Below are positions 13,301 to 26,620 of a DNA stretch of 64,000 bases, in pieces. A program made the position numbers and the translations under genes. Within the stretch, counting starts at the first letter, position 1, and every line of letters starts with the position of its first letter. The stretch comes from Anarhynchus alexandrinus. Its lineage: Eukaryota; Chordata; Aves; Charadriiformes; Charadriidae. The notes below the pieces were generated by a model. The model had not been told where the DNA came from and did no database searches. It saw nothing but the letters and a program-made list of their open reading frames with translations. The stretch lies in contig VUYV01000007.1 of NCBI GenBank assembly GCA_008711295.1, forward strand, positions 9,382,947 through 9,446,946, in the 5' to 3' direction.

Positions 13301-14158
13301 GTTTTGTACAAGACTGAAGCTGGTGAGTGGAGCTGCAGTGCAGGGCTTGTAAGCCCTTGCTTGCCAGTGTCTGCTGAAACCTGTGCAAGTGGTTCCCCTG
13401 CATGATGATCCTGTGCTCTCATCTGGGCGGTCATGTTTCTCTTGGGGTAGTACACCTCGAAGACCCAGGAAATGCTCTTAATTCCTTTTCCTGGTTGGGG
13501 TAGGGTCAGGCTTTCAGCACGGTGGGTAACAGTCCTGGCCAGGTAACAGCAGCACAGCTGCAGGCTCTTTGACGACAAGCTTATTAAATAATGGATGGCC
13601 ATTCATTAACATCCATCTCCAGCAGTGGGTTGATCTGCAAGCTGGGAAGGAGGCCATAAGGTGCTTTCCCCAACCTGTTCCATGTGACGTGGCGTGAACT
13701 GCTGATTTCTGTTAGGCTGTGCTAGTGCCACCGGGCTACAAGGCGCTTTGTCGTCTTCTCTCCTGAGATAACTGAACTATTTCTGAATAAAATTTTGTAA
13801 CAGTTAAAGTCCCCAAAATTACTGTGCAAGTGGCATGGGAGGTTCTATGTTTGCTGTCTCTTAGGGAATTCATTGAATTACAATAAATAATGTATGCATA
13901 ATGCATAACTTAATACCATAATGTTCTCTTGGTCCTACTTGCCAGTCCTAAAAGTTCTGGCCTTGTACTGTAATGTGTGCAATCAAGTTCTGCAATTCAA
14001 ATTAGGCAATAAGTTACACTTGTGCAACAGGTTCTCTGAAAGTTGTGCCTTTGGGTACGGTTGGACAAGCTCCGGTAAACCTTATTGCAGCTCTTTGAAG
14101 ATACTTGTCTCCGGGTTACTTTGTCTCTGCCAAAGACTGCTACCCACACTGCAGAGCT

Positions 14159-14345
14159 GCGGGGCAGAGCGCGAGCGTCCCGTCCTGTCCCGCTGCTGGA
14201 GCGTGGCCGCGTGCGCTGGGCACGTGGGCACCATCACCCGAAACGGCTGGAGCCGGCACGGGGAGCTCTGGGCCGTCCGGGCTGTGCTCTGCTGTGCTGG
14301 CGGTACCCGGGGGGTGCCAGCACCTGGGGGAGAATGGCGGCATCT
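14159..14345. other. CpG-dense patch in intron
   Basis: A hand count gives about 16 CpG dinucleotides in 14161-14280 alone, against AT-rich flanks. It could be an islet of methylation-free DNA, an alternative promoter, or GC-rich exon-like sequence. A 243-codon open frame spans it (13921-14652) but resembles nothing; GC-rich DNA has few stops. No TATA motif or clear splice donor is linked to it. Confidence 0.4.
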
Positions 14346-15239
14346 CAAATGCTGCCGCTGTCTGGTAGGTGGATATTTATTTAAAAGCTTAGTGATACCA
14401 GTTTGTCCCTTACTACCTTTGCGGAGTTTGCAGATCCCTCTACCGGGACGCGGTAAGCCAGCATGCCGTGGTGTGTTACGAGGAGCAGATTCCAGCTCGC
14501 GTGTCTCTGGCAGGGACTTGGCATGTCTGTGCAGACTAAAGATAATAAGCAGGTGTTGCAGTCAGTTTTTTCACAGTGCTGTATCATTGTTCTCCCAAAC
14601 TGCCTTCTCCCGTATTTTGAACCTTCCCCTTGCCACGAGCTGTGAGGAATAAGGTCTGGATGTTGTGGCACAATATGGAAAAAGCTGCTGGGATCAACCT
14701 GTAGTACAAATACTTGCTTAGGTACTAGTTTGATTTATGTTGGAGTTGCTGTACAGCTCCATTGTTATGTTGCTTTTTCCCCGACACCAGAAATGAATGC
14801 CCCGATTCCTTTCTTCCCTCTCTTGTTCTGCATTTAAAGCAGGAAGGTGGTTTTCTAAGGAGGTGCCTTTATTTGGCCATTGAATCATCAGCGGAGTGCA
14901 GTTAATCCCAGGATCCTGGTTTCCTCTTTGTCCTAAGCATTAGTTCAGATTTTTTTTCTGCCCAGCAGAACAGGCTGTGGCGGCTCGGGTAGAAACACAG
15001 TCGCTGCCTTGTCACACGGCCATTTGAGCCTCTTGTCAGCCTGGGGGCTCGTGAGGTGGGGAGAGTGGGGAGCTGCTGCAGGAGGCAGAGGCCAGGATGC
15101 TCTGATCTAATTGGGGAGAATGTAAAAATTTGAATTTTATCCCTTCCTTTCATCCCTTGTGCAGGGCTGCCCGCGGTTACAGAATTTGCAAGGACTGATG
15201 CACGTGACCTGTTTGGGTTTCACCACGTTTATTTGGCGG

Positions 15240-15515
15240 TTAGGGTCCTCTGACCTGCTGCCATTTATTTCCCTTCAGCTGCCTAATGGCCTCGAGACTT
15301 TATTCCTGCCTCTCTTTCTGAACAGGCATTACAATCCTGTCCCACCCACTCCTCTCTTTCTCATGCTTGAAGAATGATGGTTACAAAGAAAATCACCTGG
15401 GGAAGTTTCAGGCAGCAGTAACAAAGCCTATCTCCACAGAGGGGAGGCTAATTACACAGCTAATTAATCCAACAGATGTCACTTTAAATGCCTGTTTCTT
15501 TGTGATTCTGTTGCA
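15240..15515. promoter_or_regulatory. Candidate conserved regulatory block (homeodomain and E-box motifs)
   Basis: The block contains paired homeodomain cores GCTAATTACA (15448-15457) and GCTAATTAATCC (15459-15470), followed by a CAGATG E-box at 15473-15478. The composition resembles conserved intronic elements of developmental genes. Conservation is inferred from appearance only. Confidence 0.3.
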
Positions 15516-16779
15516 CACATCATGCTGGTTAAACAGACTTCATGGACCCTGTTCAAAATGCCTGCACAGGCTGCTGGAAGCTGCTGGTTTAGACCCTGGT
15601 GTGTCCTGTTCGCTCCCCGAGGTTCGTATGGAGGAACGAGTCCCAGAGAGCCCAGCCTAGACTGCACTCCAACAGATTGCACTCGGAGAGAAATGCTGTT
15701 TAATAGTTATGTTTGGTTCAAAAACTCTAAAATAGCAGATGTGAGTATTGAAGTGGTTGTTTACATTCTTGCTCTAAGTAGGGAGGCGAGGCAGAGGCGT
15801 CGGGGAGAGGAGACCCCGTCCTGCTGCACCAGAAGCACTGCTTGGCGTGAGGAAAAGAGAATTTGGAAACCTGAGCCGCTCTGGTAAGGTCAGCAGTTCA
15901 AACCCAAGGCTGGTGGAGGGCCTGAAGCTGCTCATCTGTCTGACGTGAATGTGGTCTGGCCGGTTCCCGCAGCCAGCAGCTCCTGTGCCATCGGGAGGGT
16001 CCCCTTACTCTGTCTCCCTGGGGTAAGAAAAAAATGAGCATTTATCCAGCGTCTCGAGCAAGTCTTTGCTTGTAAGGGCAGGGATGAGTCCTGGTTGCCC
16101 CCCAGAAGAAGGGAGCAGTTCCTTACCCTCTTGCGGAGGTCCTTTGCTGCTGAAGGTCAGTGGTCACTGCGTGACAGCTTTCTGCTGGGACTCCCCTGAT
16201 TCGGTCTCCTGCTGCACTTGTTCAGCAGCCGGGGGGATTAGGGGACGCCTGTAATGACACGGTGTTAGCGCTGGTGGTTTTATACATAGGTGCTGTGGTA
16301 TTTGCTCCCCTTTGTGCTGTTCTGCAGGCTGGTAACGTTAAGGTAAGGTGCAAACACCTCAGCAGTGTGTCAGTCACCCAAGGTATACCCTGCCATTGTC
16401 AGACACCGGTGTCACACTGTGTGACACTCCTGGTTTGAGATTGTGATTCTGAAATGTCTCGTTTTCTGGGTGGGTGCTCTGCTGTTGGCTTGGCATTTTA
16501 TTCCATTTTCATACTAGTAGAGTCAGAGGGTTCCCTACCTCTTACTGAGCAGATACCTTCTGGGGACAGGAGACTTGTACAACGCTGTCTGCAGTGCTGG
16601 ACCAAGACCCACAGCACGGTGCCTGAAAGGTGGCTGCTGGAATGGGCAAAGCAACCCCAGTGCTCTGGGTATAACACACAAGACAATCCTGAAGGCGTCG
16701 GATTGAACTGCCTAGTGTGAAAGAAGCAGGAGAGATACGGTCGAGGGGGAAGAGCATCTTTCTTGGGGTCTTAACATTA

Positions 16780-16970
16780 TCGGTAAATCACAGTTGGCGC
16801 ACTTGATTCAGCATAATGGATGTGTTCTCATTTCCCACAGCTGATGAGGATTATATCAGCTTGGTTTAACAGTCTCATTTTCTGCTCCCAATGCACACTT
16901 GTTTTAATGCGTTTCAGTTAATGAGGTAGAAGAGAGAATGAGGTGTTACTGTTTATGTACAGACAGCAAG
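16780..16970. promoter_or_regulatory. Candidate regulatory block
   Basis: AT-rich, low-repeat stretch with TGATGAGGATTATATCAGC and CAGTTAATGAGG type motifs, set in GC-richer flanks. Function is inferred weakly from motif content. Confidence 0.22.
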
Positions 16971-17639
16971 TCTGTGCAGAGGACTCTGGAGTCCGCACAG
17001 TCCCTTCCCATTGCTCTCAAAGGGACAGCGTTAGCTGGCATTTATAGAAAATTTATTGGCTGTGGTTTATCCAGGTAAAATTTTTCCCAGTGGTGCATAT
17101 TTCTCTCTCATGCCTTTCTTACGCGTTATTGCAGGCTACAAGACATGTCGCCAGCAGCCTGTCTGTGGGCAAGGGATGTCAGCGAGCTGAGGTGGCCCAG
17201 GTGTCGTGTCTCACAAAACAACGCAATATATTTGATACGGGCAAAGCTGCTGCCATCTACCTGGGGTAAAAAGTTCATGTGTGCCTTAAAGTAATTTATG
17301 GCTGGGGCACTTCATGCCTCCATTGTTTCGCTGGTGTGGTGTTTGTGGGTTCCAGCCGGGGTCAGGGCCGCTCAGTGCCAGGCGCTGTGCAAGCAGGTTC
17401 ATCAGCCTGTGCCCACAGAGCTCGCAGCCCGGTATTGTCCCCTCCCGAGGAGAAGGTGTGCCATGCCTCGGTGAGCTGTGGCAATGGGACCTGTGGCTGC
17501 GGAGGCTCGGGGCTGCACCTCGAGTGCCCTAACAAGAGGGACTCTGCCTTCCTGAAAAACAGGTTGTCCTTGTGCTGACGGCAAATATTTGCTGTGGGGT
17601 GGGCTGGAGCTGCATTTCTTCCAGCGGCATCCTGCCTTC

Positions 17640-17910
17640 CCCAGCCCTGCGCCCCGCTCGCTGCTGGTGAGAAGTGCTTATAAATAGTTAACGCTGTTAT
17701 CTAATTCCTGGCCGAGCGCCAGCGGCTGGCATCACTTGGCTGACAGCACGCCTGAAAGGCCCTGCACATTGTACCGCGTTTGAAGGTAAAGCTGCTGTTG
17801 GTTTAAGCGGGAATTAAACAATTACCGCATCTTAGTTCTCCCCACCTTCGGTGGATTGACTCTATAAATTGTCAGCCTGTTGACATTTTAATGTGAATTA
17901 TGTCATATGG
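17640..17910. promoter_or_regulatory. Candidate regulatory block with MEF2/TATA-like motif
   Basis: TTATAAATAG at 17678-17687 fits the MEF2 consensus (and also a TATA box). A second TATAAATT lies near 17862-17869. AATTAAACAATTACC at 17812-17826 adds homeodomain/SOX-like cores. Sequence complexity is high and no repeat is recognised. The 5' edge of a CpG-dense patch follows at about 18000. Confidence 0.3.
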
Positions 17911-18009
17911 TATCCCCTTTGATTTCAACATGCCTCAGTTTGTAAATACACGAGCCTCTCAAAGGGTTGTGGTTAGCATACACGCAGGAGGCCTCGGGGT
18001 TTTTGGTGG

Positions 18010-18240
18010 GGAAGGAGCACAGCGCTCGTCTCTCTCGGCAGCAAGCGTGCCTGGCACGGCGTCTTGCAGCTCCGCTGCCGGAGCTCCCGGCACGTGCAGC
18101 CACGGCTGCCTTGGAGCACCCGCGTCTGGCGGGGCTCCCCATGCGCTGCAGCTTTGGGCAGCCCCGAGAACACCCGGCGGGGCACTCGCTGGCCGCGCGT
18201 GGGATGCCGGTGCATCCTCCAGCTGCCCTCAGTCTGGGGT
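18010..18240. other. CpG-dense patch in intron
   Basis: A hand count gives about 23 CpG in roughly 200 bases, near the number expected from base composition and therefore not depleted, unlike the flanks. Open frames of 163-186 codons occur on both strands here, which is what GC-rich DNA does by chance. It could mark an internal promoter or a recombination-driven GC islet. Confidence 0.4.
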
Positions 18241-21200
18241 CCCTCTGCATGGGGCTGCTTCCCTGCCCCCCCCCATGGGGCAAGAGCTGCCTGCCGCTGC
18301 AAGGGGTGAGGACTTTTTCCTCTCTCCCTGCTTGGTGTCTCCAGGCCAGCTGCAGAAACCAGGGCACTGCTGGTGCCATGCAAAGACTCGGCACTAGCCT
18401 GAGCTCCTGCTGGCGATTGCTGTCGGGGTGCAGATTGGCTCCTCGGTCAGGAGCAAAAAAGAGAGTGCTGGTAGGGGAGGAGCTGCATGGTCAAGCCAAA
18501 AACTTTTTGGGAGGTGGATTTAGCTAAAAGTAGCAGAACAGTGAAGGGGGTGGAGGGAAAAGGCAGGAAGGGCTTGTCTGCATGAGGAGGCTAAGACAGG
18601 ATCACATCAAATACCCACTTGGTGAGGGGCTGTGGATGATCGCTCAAGCTGTGGCAAAGCCTCTGGGTGCCACCTGGGTCACACTGCAGGCAGGGAGGTC
18701 CTGTCCCCTTGTCTGGGTTCCTGCTGGCTCTCCTTGCAGCTTTTTCCCCTCTCTGGCTGTCTTCCTGTCCCCCCCAGTCTGTGCTGCAGAGAAACTCCTA
18801 ATTCAGCAGGTCCTGACTTTTTGAATCGGCCATCCTTTCTTTTTTGAAACTGGCTCAAAGAGTTGTAGTCTTCACGTATGTGCCAGGGGAAGGAGGATCC
18901 TTAAGCAGGGTAAGCAAAGGAGTGAAGAATAGCTGGGAGCTCTCCTGGGGTGGTTAACACCTTCCTCCCTTCAGGTATGACTTGCATCCTCACCAGCAAA
19001 ATGCCTGAGGGTGTCCCAGTTTGAGAACTGCTGATTTAAATTGTAACACCCACAGCGTTTGTGGGACTGTTCCGTAACTCCGGGGATGTTGCATACGGGT
19101 ATGTCACATTAGGACCATGCTTGTACTTCTGTGGGTGGTTGCAGAGTATACCTGGTTGTGGTACCTGCTGATGAACCCAGGATCGATGCCTGTAGGAGGA
19201 GGCATGAAGAAGGACAGTACTCTTGAATAGTTTTGGCTTTTGACCACCAGCTGCATTGCTAGAAATGGAGCAAATGCAGATGCATGTGCTGTGCTAGAAG
19301 TCCCCTGGAGAAGACCGGCTGTCCCAGAGCTGGTTCTTGAGCATTCCTTGGCCATAGGTGGGGGAGATTTAAAGACTTTGGAGTCCTTCTGTAGATGGTG
19401 TTTTCATGTCATGGGGTCTCTGTTACAGACAGCTTCTGTCTGTCCACACGTTTCTTGTAGTCCCACAAAGTAAGAACCCTGCTTTTATTGTTTTCGCACC
19501 TCCTTGTTTTTGACTTACCTGGGTGTTCTGGTGTATGCACTGCATTGCCCAGGTAGACCTATTAAAATAGGGCTGGGTTGGGCAAGTGGATTAGCAAGAC
19601 ATGAAACCCACATACTGGCCTCTTGATAGCATACGCTAACCCCAAGCAAGTATCTTGCAAAGAAGTTAATCCCACACGGTCAAAGAAATGAGAATCTTAG
19701 GGCTACTGCAGTAAATGGAGTTACATATGCAATTTAATAAATGGGATTTAGAAATCTGTCATCTCTTCACGCTTCTCTGCCATGAGTGGACACTACTCCC
19801 AAAAAAAGATTTTGCTGCTTCCATTTTATTTCTGAATTGCAGCAGTCAGTAAGTACTCCTAATGCTGATTAGTGTTGCCTTCACAGTATTTATCATTTAC
19901 GCCGTGTATGTCTCTACAGACTTTACATTGTGGATTGCAGATCCAGAATTGCTAAACCAAATAAATACTGTGCCTGCCTTTTCCCAGGAGTTTCTGTACC
20001 TGTATACGGCAAATACAAGTGGATGCAGATACACTTGAACAAAGGGAGCACCAAATAGCAGAGACATTTATCATCTCAGGTTTTATTCTGTTTGCTTCAG
20101 TGTACTTTTACAAGCTCTGTATTTTCCATTTTTGTAGTCTGTCTTGGAGGGAATAGCTGCAACTAATATTCAGAATGATTCTGGTCTCTTGTAGATTCCT
20201 TTACAGAAATATACTACAATTGAATTAGGTTTTAGATACATATAGGAGATTTTGCACAAACATTACCACCAGTGTTATAGTTGCACCGAAAGAAAGCACC
20301 CTACGAACTCGAGCAGCTAGAGTTTCACGTTCCTTAGGAATCTAAACAGGTCCAGGCACTGAAAGCCCTCCTCGCTGTTTGTGTCATGCTCAATGCTGTG
20401 TGAGCCACGGGCTAGACAGCAAAACGATGCGGGGGGAAAGGATTCTTCTTTGTTTTTAAAAAACAGGAGGGGCCATTACAGTCTGTCCTTAAGAGAAGCA
20501 GTGGTATCTTACCTTGTACTTTGAATTATGTCTCAAACTTCTGCTTTCAGTTCTAAAATCTCATATCAGAAATTCCTAGGTAAGGGATAACCTTTTGTTT
20601 TAACAGTTAACGACTGAGCTGGTTCAAAATATATGCACCATTTCATGTCTGCATTTATTTAGCTTCAGGTTGTGAGCACTGGATTTTGCTTTGGCTTTTC
20701 CTGAAGATAAAAGAAACCTTTGCTACAGGAAGCTTCATGTGCAGGTGCTTGCCAGCCATGATCATATTAGTTGTTTAATTTCTCATGGATGAGGTAAAAC
20801 AATTGAACTGAACTCTCACTGTAAGGCTTACTTGGCTCTACACTATACCAAGGATATAAAACTAGGAACGACACATAAAAATGTGGTGTTCATTTTACTG
20901 GAGACCCATGTTTTCAGCATACCAGGGTCCACCACATCCCTGGGCAGCAGTAATCTTGAAGCCTTGCCTGTTTCCTAGTTGTCTCAGCAATTCTGTAATT
21001 TAGGATGCACATCGTGGGGTTAAACACAGCGTATCCCCATAACATTTTAATGTCAAATAAGCCCTTACACCTTATCTTTATGCTGGCAAAGCTTTTGCTG
21101 GGAGTTTTCTGGGTGTCTTTTCATGTTATCATGAAACTGATAAGGAAAAAGAATGGGGGAAGGAAAAGACTGTCACGTGGGGGATTTCTACTGATTTGAA

Positions 21201-23989
21201 GGAAACTTTGGGTTGTTTTATATTCATCATCAGGACTGGAGCACATTGGCTAGGTAAAGGTTTTTAGCTGCAAATTCAGCTTATTTTCAGAGCTGCACAA
21301 AGCCGTTTTGTCCTTCAGACAAAGCCCCGGGCAGTGTGCAGGGTCTGCAGCCAGTGCGGGTGCAAGGGAGAGCGAGTGGGATGGTCTGACCCTGAGCGCC
21401 TGTCCTCGGTTCCTGCTCTCCTCGCGTGCCTCAGCGTCTTTCCTTGGGCTTAAAGTGCTTAGGAATGAAGACTGACAGCTAGGGAAGGGGCTGCAGGTAT
21501 CTCGGACTGTCCCTTTTGTTTCAGGTTCATTTTCCTGTTTGCGTGGTGCTAAGACGGTTGTACCAACAGCGCCACCAGATCTGTCAACATCCCCTGGCTG
21601 CTCCCCAGCTCTGTACAGCCATGCCTGCTCTTATTTTTGTGGCAGTGAAATGCAGTTTGTTTAATTTCTGCCCTTCTGATAAGGGCAATGTCTTGTGTGG
21701 GTGTTGGCTCATGATGATGGAATGAAAAGCAGAAGATCTGCTGCTGGTACAAAATATTGACCTTTTCCACCGAGAGGCTTGGAAAAGTCTGTAGCAAGGA
21801 CAGGAGGCTGTGCCAGCGCCAGCCTCTCAGGGTGTCATGAGGGGAGGTTGCACTTACCATACCAGTGTCCCTTGGGATTATGGAGAAAAATTGCCCCTAT
21901 TCCTGGCAGCCTTGCAAGCTAAGAGCCTGTTGCGGATGAAGTTAGAGCAGCAAACCCAATTCATTCATAGGCTGCAAACTCCTCGGAGAACGTGTATGTA
22001 ATACACAAGCCAAACAGTTCTGCTGCTGTAAATTGTTACAGGTCGTTGACGTGTCCTTTCTGGTGGAAACCAGGTCTGCGAACCTGTGGTGGGAACCATT
22101 GCCTGTTCAAGGACTGAGGAGATCTTCCTCTCTAGGAGAGGCTGTAGTTGGAAGGCTTCTCCTCAGCAAGAACTTGGTGGCTTTCCTCACGTGGTAGTTG
22201 CTCAGTGGTGTGGGGCATGGAACAATTGCCTGAATTTATATACGCAATTCCTAAGACACATCAGTGTCTATTCAGTTCACAGAAGCCCTTGCAACCATCT
22301 TAAACATAGAAAATATCAGTCTTCAGGTTGCCTTAATCCAGCCCTTTGTGTGCAGGCATTATTATAGTTTTTAATTATAAGTATTTCCATACATATTTTT
22401 CCAGTAGGATTCTTGCCTCATTCTGTGAATGAGTAATTATTCCGTTTCTTTTTATCTTTCTCTTTCATTACATTGCCCCAGGCTTTGTCTAATACAATCC
22501 AAAGCTTTCACTGAATGAAGAATTATTTATTTTCTCATGGGCATTTCTGTGGTGCTCTGTGTTCTGTTTGTGTGTTTCACGGACACTTAATGAACTTACC
22601 TTCACAGCGCTTGTCTGAAATGAGATGGTGCTCCTGTCCTTGTGTTTTGGGTATACTGCAGCACAAGAACTGCATCAAAGGCTGTAGTCTTGGCTACCCA
22701 GCTTGGTGCCCAGCCCTGCAGTCTACACCGCTGGAGAAGGGCTGCTCTACTGGGAGGACTTCAGTGGGTTAGTCTCACTCTACCAATTTTCATTTTACCT
22801 TCAAGACTCAAGGTATATTATATATTTCTTCCTACCGCTTCCATTCTCTGTCACACTAATTCACCACACCTTCCTTTGGTTCTCCCTCCTCCCGTATCAC
22901 CTGCTCTTGAAAATCCTTGTGTCATCTGGATCTTCAGACTGTCACAGCTGTGCCACCACCACTGCCACTGTCCAGCTTTCCTTTTGCTGTAGCAGCTCTT
23001 AACATGCCCCAGAGTGCAGGGAGTGCCTTGTCTTTGTCCAGGACTCCTCTGTGTCTTGGGCTGGCCCTGTAAGCCCAGCTCAGTCAGGGGCATTAGATGA
23101 AGAGAAGGTTGATGCTGTGTGGGATGCTGGAGAAGGGAGCAGAGGCTGGTGATGATCCTGATGACCTGCCTGCTGAGGGGGTACCACTATATGCCACAGC
23201 AGGTGGAGTTTTGGAAGGGCTGATGGCTTCGTGTCTAGGGGTGTGTGTTTCTGTGTCGCAGGTGTGCTGTAGTGAGGCAGGAGGACGGAGTTCTGGGTTC
23301 CATTGGCCAAGGTTGCATGGAGTCCTCTAGTGGATTGGAAAAAGTGGAAAGCATTTCTCACAAATGTTGCTGTGAGGACTGAACGAAGGATGAGCTTGGT
23401 CTGTTGTTCCTAAATGCGTCCTTGTTGGCTTCTGTGAAGGGGAGGTTGTGTCATCCATCTCTTCGATATTGATATTCTTCGATTTATGGAGAGGATTAAA
23501 AAATTGTCTTGTGTATTGTTGTTGTTATTGTATGGTTATCTGTTGGGATTCAATGTGGTACATTGCTGTAGGAAGTTATAAAGAAGCTATATGAAAACAA
23601 GGAAATCTTCAGTCTATCATAGCGCTTGTAACTTCTCTAGAGATAGATGAAACAATAAATACTGGGCGAGGGAAGTTAATCTGTGTCTGTAGTATTTTAT
23701 TAAATAACGTGAACTCAGTGTGGTTTTCTGCGGCTGGTTCAATTTCCCACATGGTTTTATGGAGCATTATTACAATGGTCCCTTGTTGCGCGCGTGTCCG
23801 CAGGAATGCTGCCCGTGGGCTAGTGGCAGTGGCACCCTCCTGTCCCTGCAGCGCCTCTGGAAGGACCTCACTTCCACCGCCTTCCTCTAATTTGCTGCTC
23901 GGGTTCTAGCTGAAGTCGCTGGGGCACCTGGAGCCACGCCAGAACATGAAAGGGCTGGGGAGGGATCGCTGGAGGGGCATCAAGCCTCT

Positions 23990-24150
23990 TGTCCGTCCGT
24001 CTGCGCGCCGAGAGCCGGCTGCCCTCAATATAAAGGGGGCCACTTCTCATCGGGCCACTTCCCTCTTTGCAGGGGTCTCCTTGTGCTGGTCCCCAGCGCA
24101 CACGGGTGCCTCTCGGCTTCGGGACGTCGTGAGGAGCACAGCAAGTGGGA
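23990..24150 (+). promoter_or_regulatory. Possible promoter-like patch with TATA box
   Basis: CpG-rich sequence (24001-24020 carries GCGCGCCGAGAGCCGG) is followed by TATAAAGG at 24029-24036 and further CpG. The arrangement resembles a small core promoter on the + strand. No start codon or exon with recognisable product follows, so this is only a pattern match. Confidence 0.2.
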
Positions 24151-26099
24151 AACGGTCTTCAAGCTTTTTCTTCAGAGAGCGGTGGTTTCTTTTATGAAAG
24201 GCTTAATATGGAGAAAAAAATACAGTTTTAATTTAAATTCTTAAATTCTCTCTGCACATACAGAGAAGGTTTTGGGTAGTTGTTTTAAGTCTGAGGCAGC
24301 GTTAACAACACAAGACCGAGTGTGTGTTACCTGCTGTACCTTCGAACTCGCAGAGCCTCCTCAGAGATCCCTCGCAGTGTAACATATGGATCATTCCTAT
24401 TGCTGCTGGAGGAAATAATACATCACCTGTACAGATAGTCCTAGTCTTGTTCTGTGTTATGGAAAGCCTTCTTCAATCACTCAACAGCCATATAATTACA
24501 ATATGGACAACAGATTTTTATCCTGCTGTCTTTTCAGGTTTCCCCCAGCCCTTTTTATTATATAATTTGCCTTTTATCTCGTGCTTTTCCATATTTACAG
24601 GCTGCTCCAGTTCACCTGAGTGTTCACAGCTTAACAACTCACACTGGACTTATTATTTTCAAGTATATGTACAAAATACGTTAAAAAAGAAAAATGACTG
24701 GGTAGTGGGATTGTCGAGCCTGCTTTTGGTTACTGTCTTGTCTTCACATTCGGCTGTTCTTTTCCCATTTCTTTTCCTAACCCTGGGAAAGACATGGCTC
24801 CCTGAATTCGTCAGCTCTTGGCTGTCCCCAGCACTGAGAAAGGAGTGGACAGGATGACCCGACCTCCTCAGTGACGTTGCTGAGTCATGGCAAAAATTTT
24901 CTTGTTGTTTTTATAACTTCATCCTGTTGCTGTCCATACACTTTGCAGGCACTGCTTTTAAAAACAGAGCATAGCTTTTCTGTCATATTTCTCCAGGGAT
25001 GACAGCATCCATGGAAAATACAAAGTGACAAAACTGCATGTTTTCCTCAGGAGCAAAATGTCATCGATTCAGGTTTTGGTTAACTCTCAAGGCTGCAGAA
25101 GAACCCCACCATCACCAAACCACTGTGCTGCTCTGCAGAAACTGCTGTGTGAAGCTTGGCTCACGGTTAACATCCCTCATGTCCCTCATTGGTAACAGGA
25201 GTGTACATTTCATGTGAAGTTTATTGGATTTAAGTTTGTCAGAGGTGCCCGAGTGAGTAGCGGTGGATGCCCGTGTGGACCCACAGGGCTGTCGTGGGTC
25301 CTGCAGCAGAAGCCATGGCCGGAGCGGGAACATACAAGGTTGAGGGCAGCACTTTTCAGAACAGCTGATAGGAAATGTACTCTCAATTGTGCTTTGTTTT
25401 TATCACTATAATTAGCAAGATCAATACACACACTCCTGTATTCATCTCCACATATAGCAGTGCTTACGCCTGTGCCTCCCTGGGGAGGGCTGTGAAGATT
25501 TCGGGGATCTGGAAAATTCTCGAAAGTTACAGTTGCCCGAGAGTAGATCGGTTGTGACTGCAGCTCTTGTAATGCAGCGTTGGGAGAAAAGAAAGTTCCA
25601 CGGCTGTAGGAAGGAGCCCAGGTGCAGTGAGACCTTTCTCTTTGCTCCCTTTCTTGGCTGCTCAGCCAGCGGGTAGTGTAGTGTCCAGCTGTATGAAGGG
25701 ATACCCGTGTGCTACCAGAATTAAATAACACAGGTGGAGAATGGCATCTCTGACTGCTACCTTCGCTCCCTTCACATCTCCCTCCCTCTGGGAGGTTTCC
25801 AGCTGGCCTGCCATCGTGCTTCCTCTGGCTGCCGGTGCCTCTCCTGGGGTGGAAGGGGATGGCCGGCACAGCTGGGCAAGCACGGGCTTTACCGTGCACT
25901 TTGTTCTTCCTTGAGTGTAGGGGAGGAATCTTAGTGATGCTCTTATACTTTCAGTGGTCCCACACAGATTTTCATCTTTGGGGATCTCTTCTAACGAATG
26001 ATTAATTAGTACTTTCAGGTCTATTGCACAGTTTGAAAGGGGGGGTGAATACAAGTTCAACCTTTCTTGCCTCTTGTTTTCTGTTAATCTCTGTCATTT

Positions 26100-26620
26100 T
26101 TTGCCCACTGACCCTGGGGGACTGTGAATATGTGGGGATGCTGCTCATCGCAGCCTGCATAAACAATGTCCTCGTTAAGAGCTGATCGGCTTAGCAAGGC
26201 CCCATGAAGAAGTTAGCTGCCAGAGCCGAGCAGAAGCTGGGACTGTTGCCTCCCTCTGGGCTTTAGCCCCTCCTCATTAAGCAGGTCCGGGCTATTGATT
26301 GGGAGCTTGTGTTTGGAAGAGTCTTACTTACTCCATGCATTATCTTGACAGATTGATCAGACCTGATTGAGAACCTCTTAAAGGAACGAACAGCTGTAAT
26401 GGGAAAGTTGGACTCTGTCATCCGTTAGGATGATTCTGGGAGCGAGAAGAACGAGGCTGACATCTTGGAGCAATTGTATTTACAATTAACATGGCTGAAA
26501 ACGATTGCCTCTATTGATCCCCCCTTCCTGCAATTACAGCCCCATTGTTTACATTCCAGCACTTCGGTTATAAAAAGGAAATTCAATAATTATTGCATTA
26601 TTTAAAGTTAAAGTGCCACA
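26100..26620. promoter_or_regulatory. Candidate conserved enhancer block
   Basis: A 500-base block of high-complexity AT-rich DNA. It has a forkhead site TGTTTAC (26546-26552) abutting a TEAD-like ACATTCC, TTGATTGG/TGATCAGACC type motifs, a CAATTAC core, and CAATAATTATTGCATTAT near 26585-26602. No repeat family or credible open frame occurs in it. It looks like the conserved non-coding elements that crowd introns of ZFHX genes; this is inference. Confidence 0.35.

Noticed and set aside
13921..14652. 243-codon open frame across a CpG-dense patch
   Set aside because: Cys-rich but without spaced finger motifs; several competing frames on both strands across the GC-rich core. No family recognised.
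24324..24857. 177-codon hydrophobic open frame
   Set aside because: Hydrophobicity follows from the T-rich composition; no ordered membrane segments, no homologue recognised.
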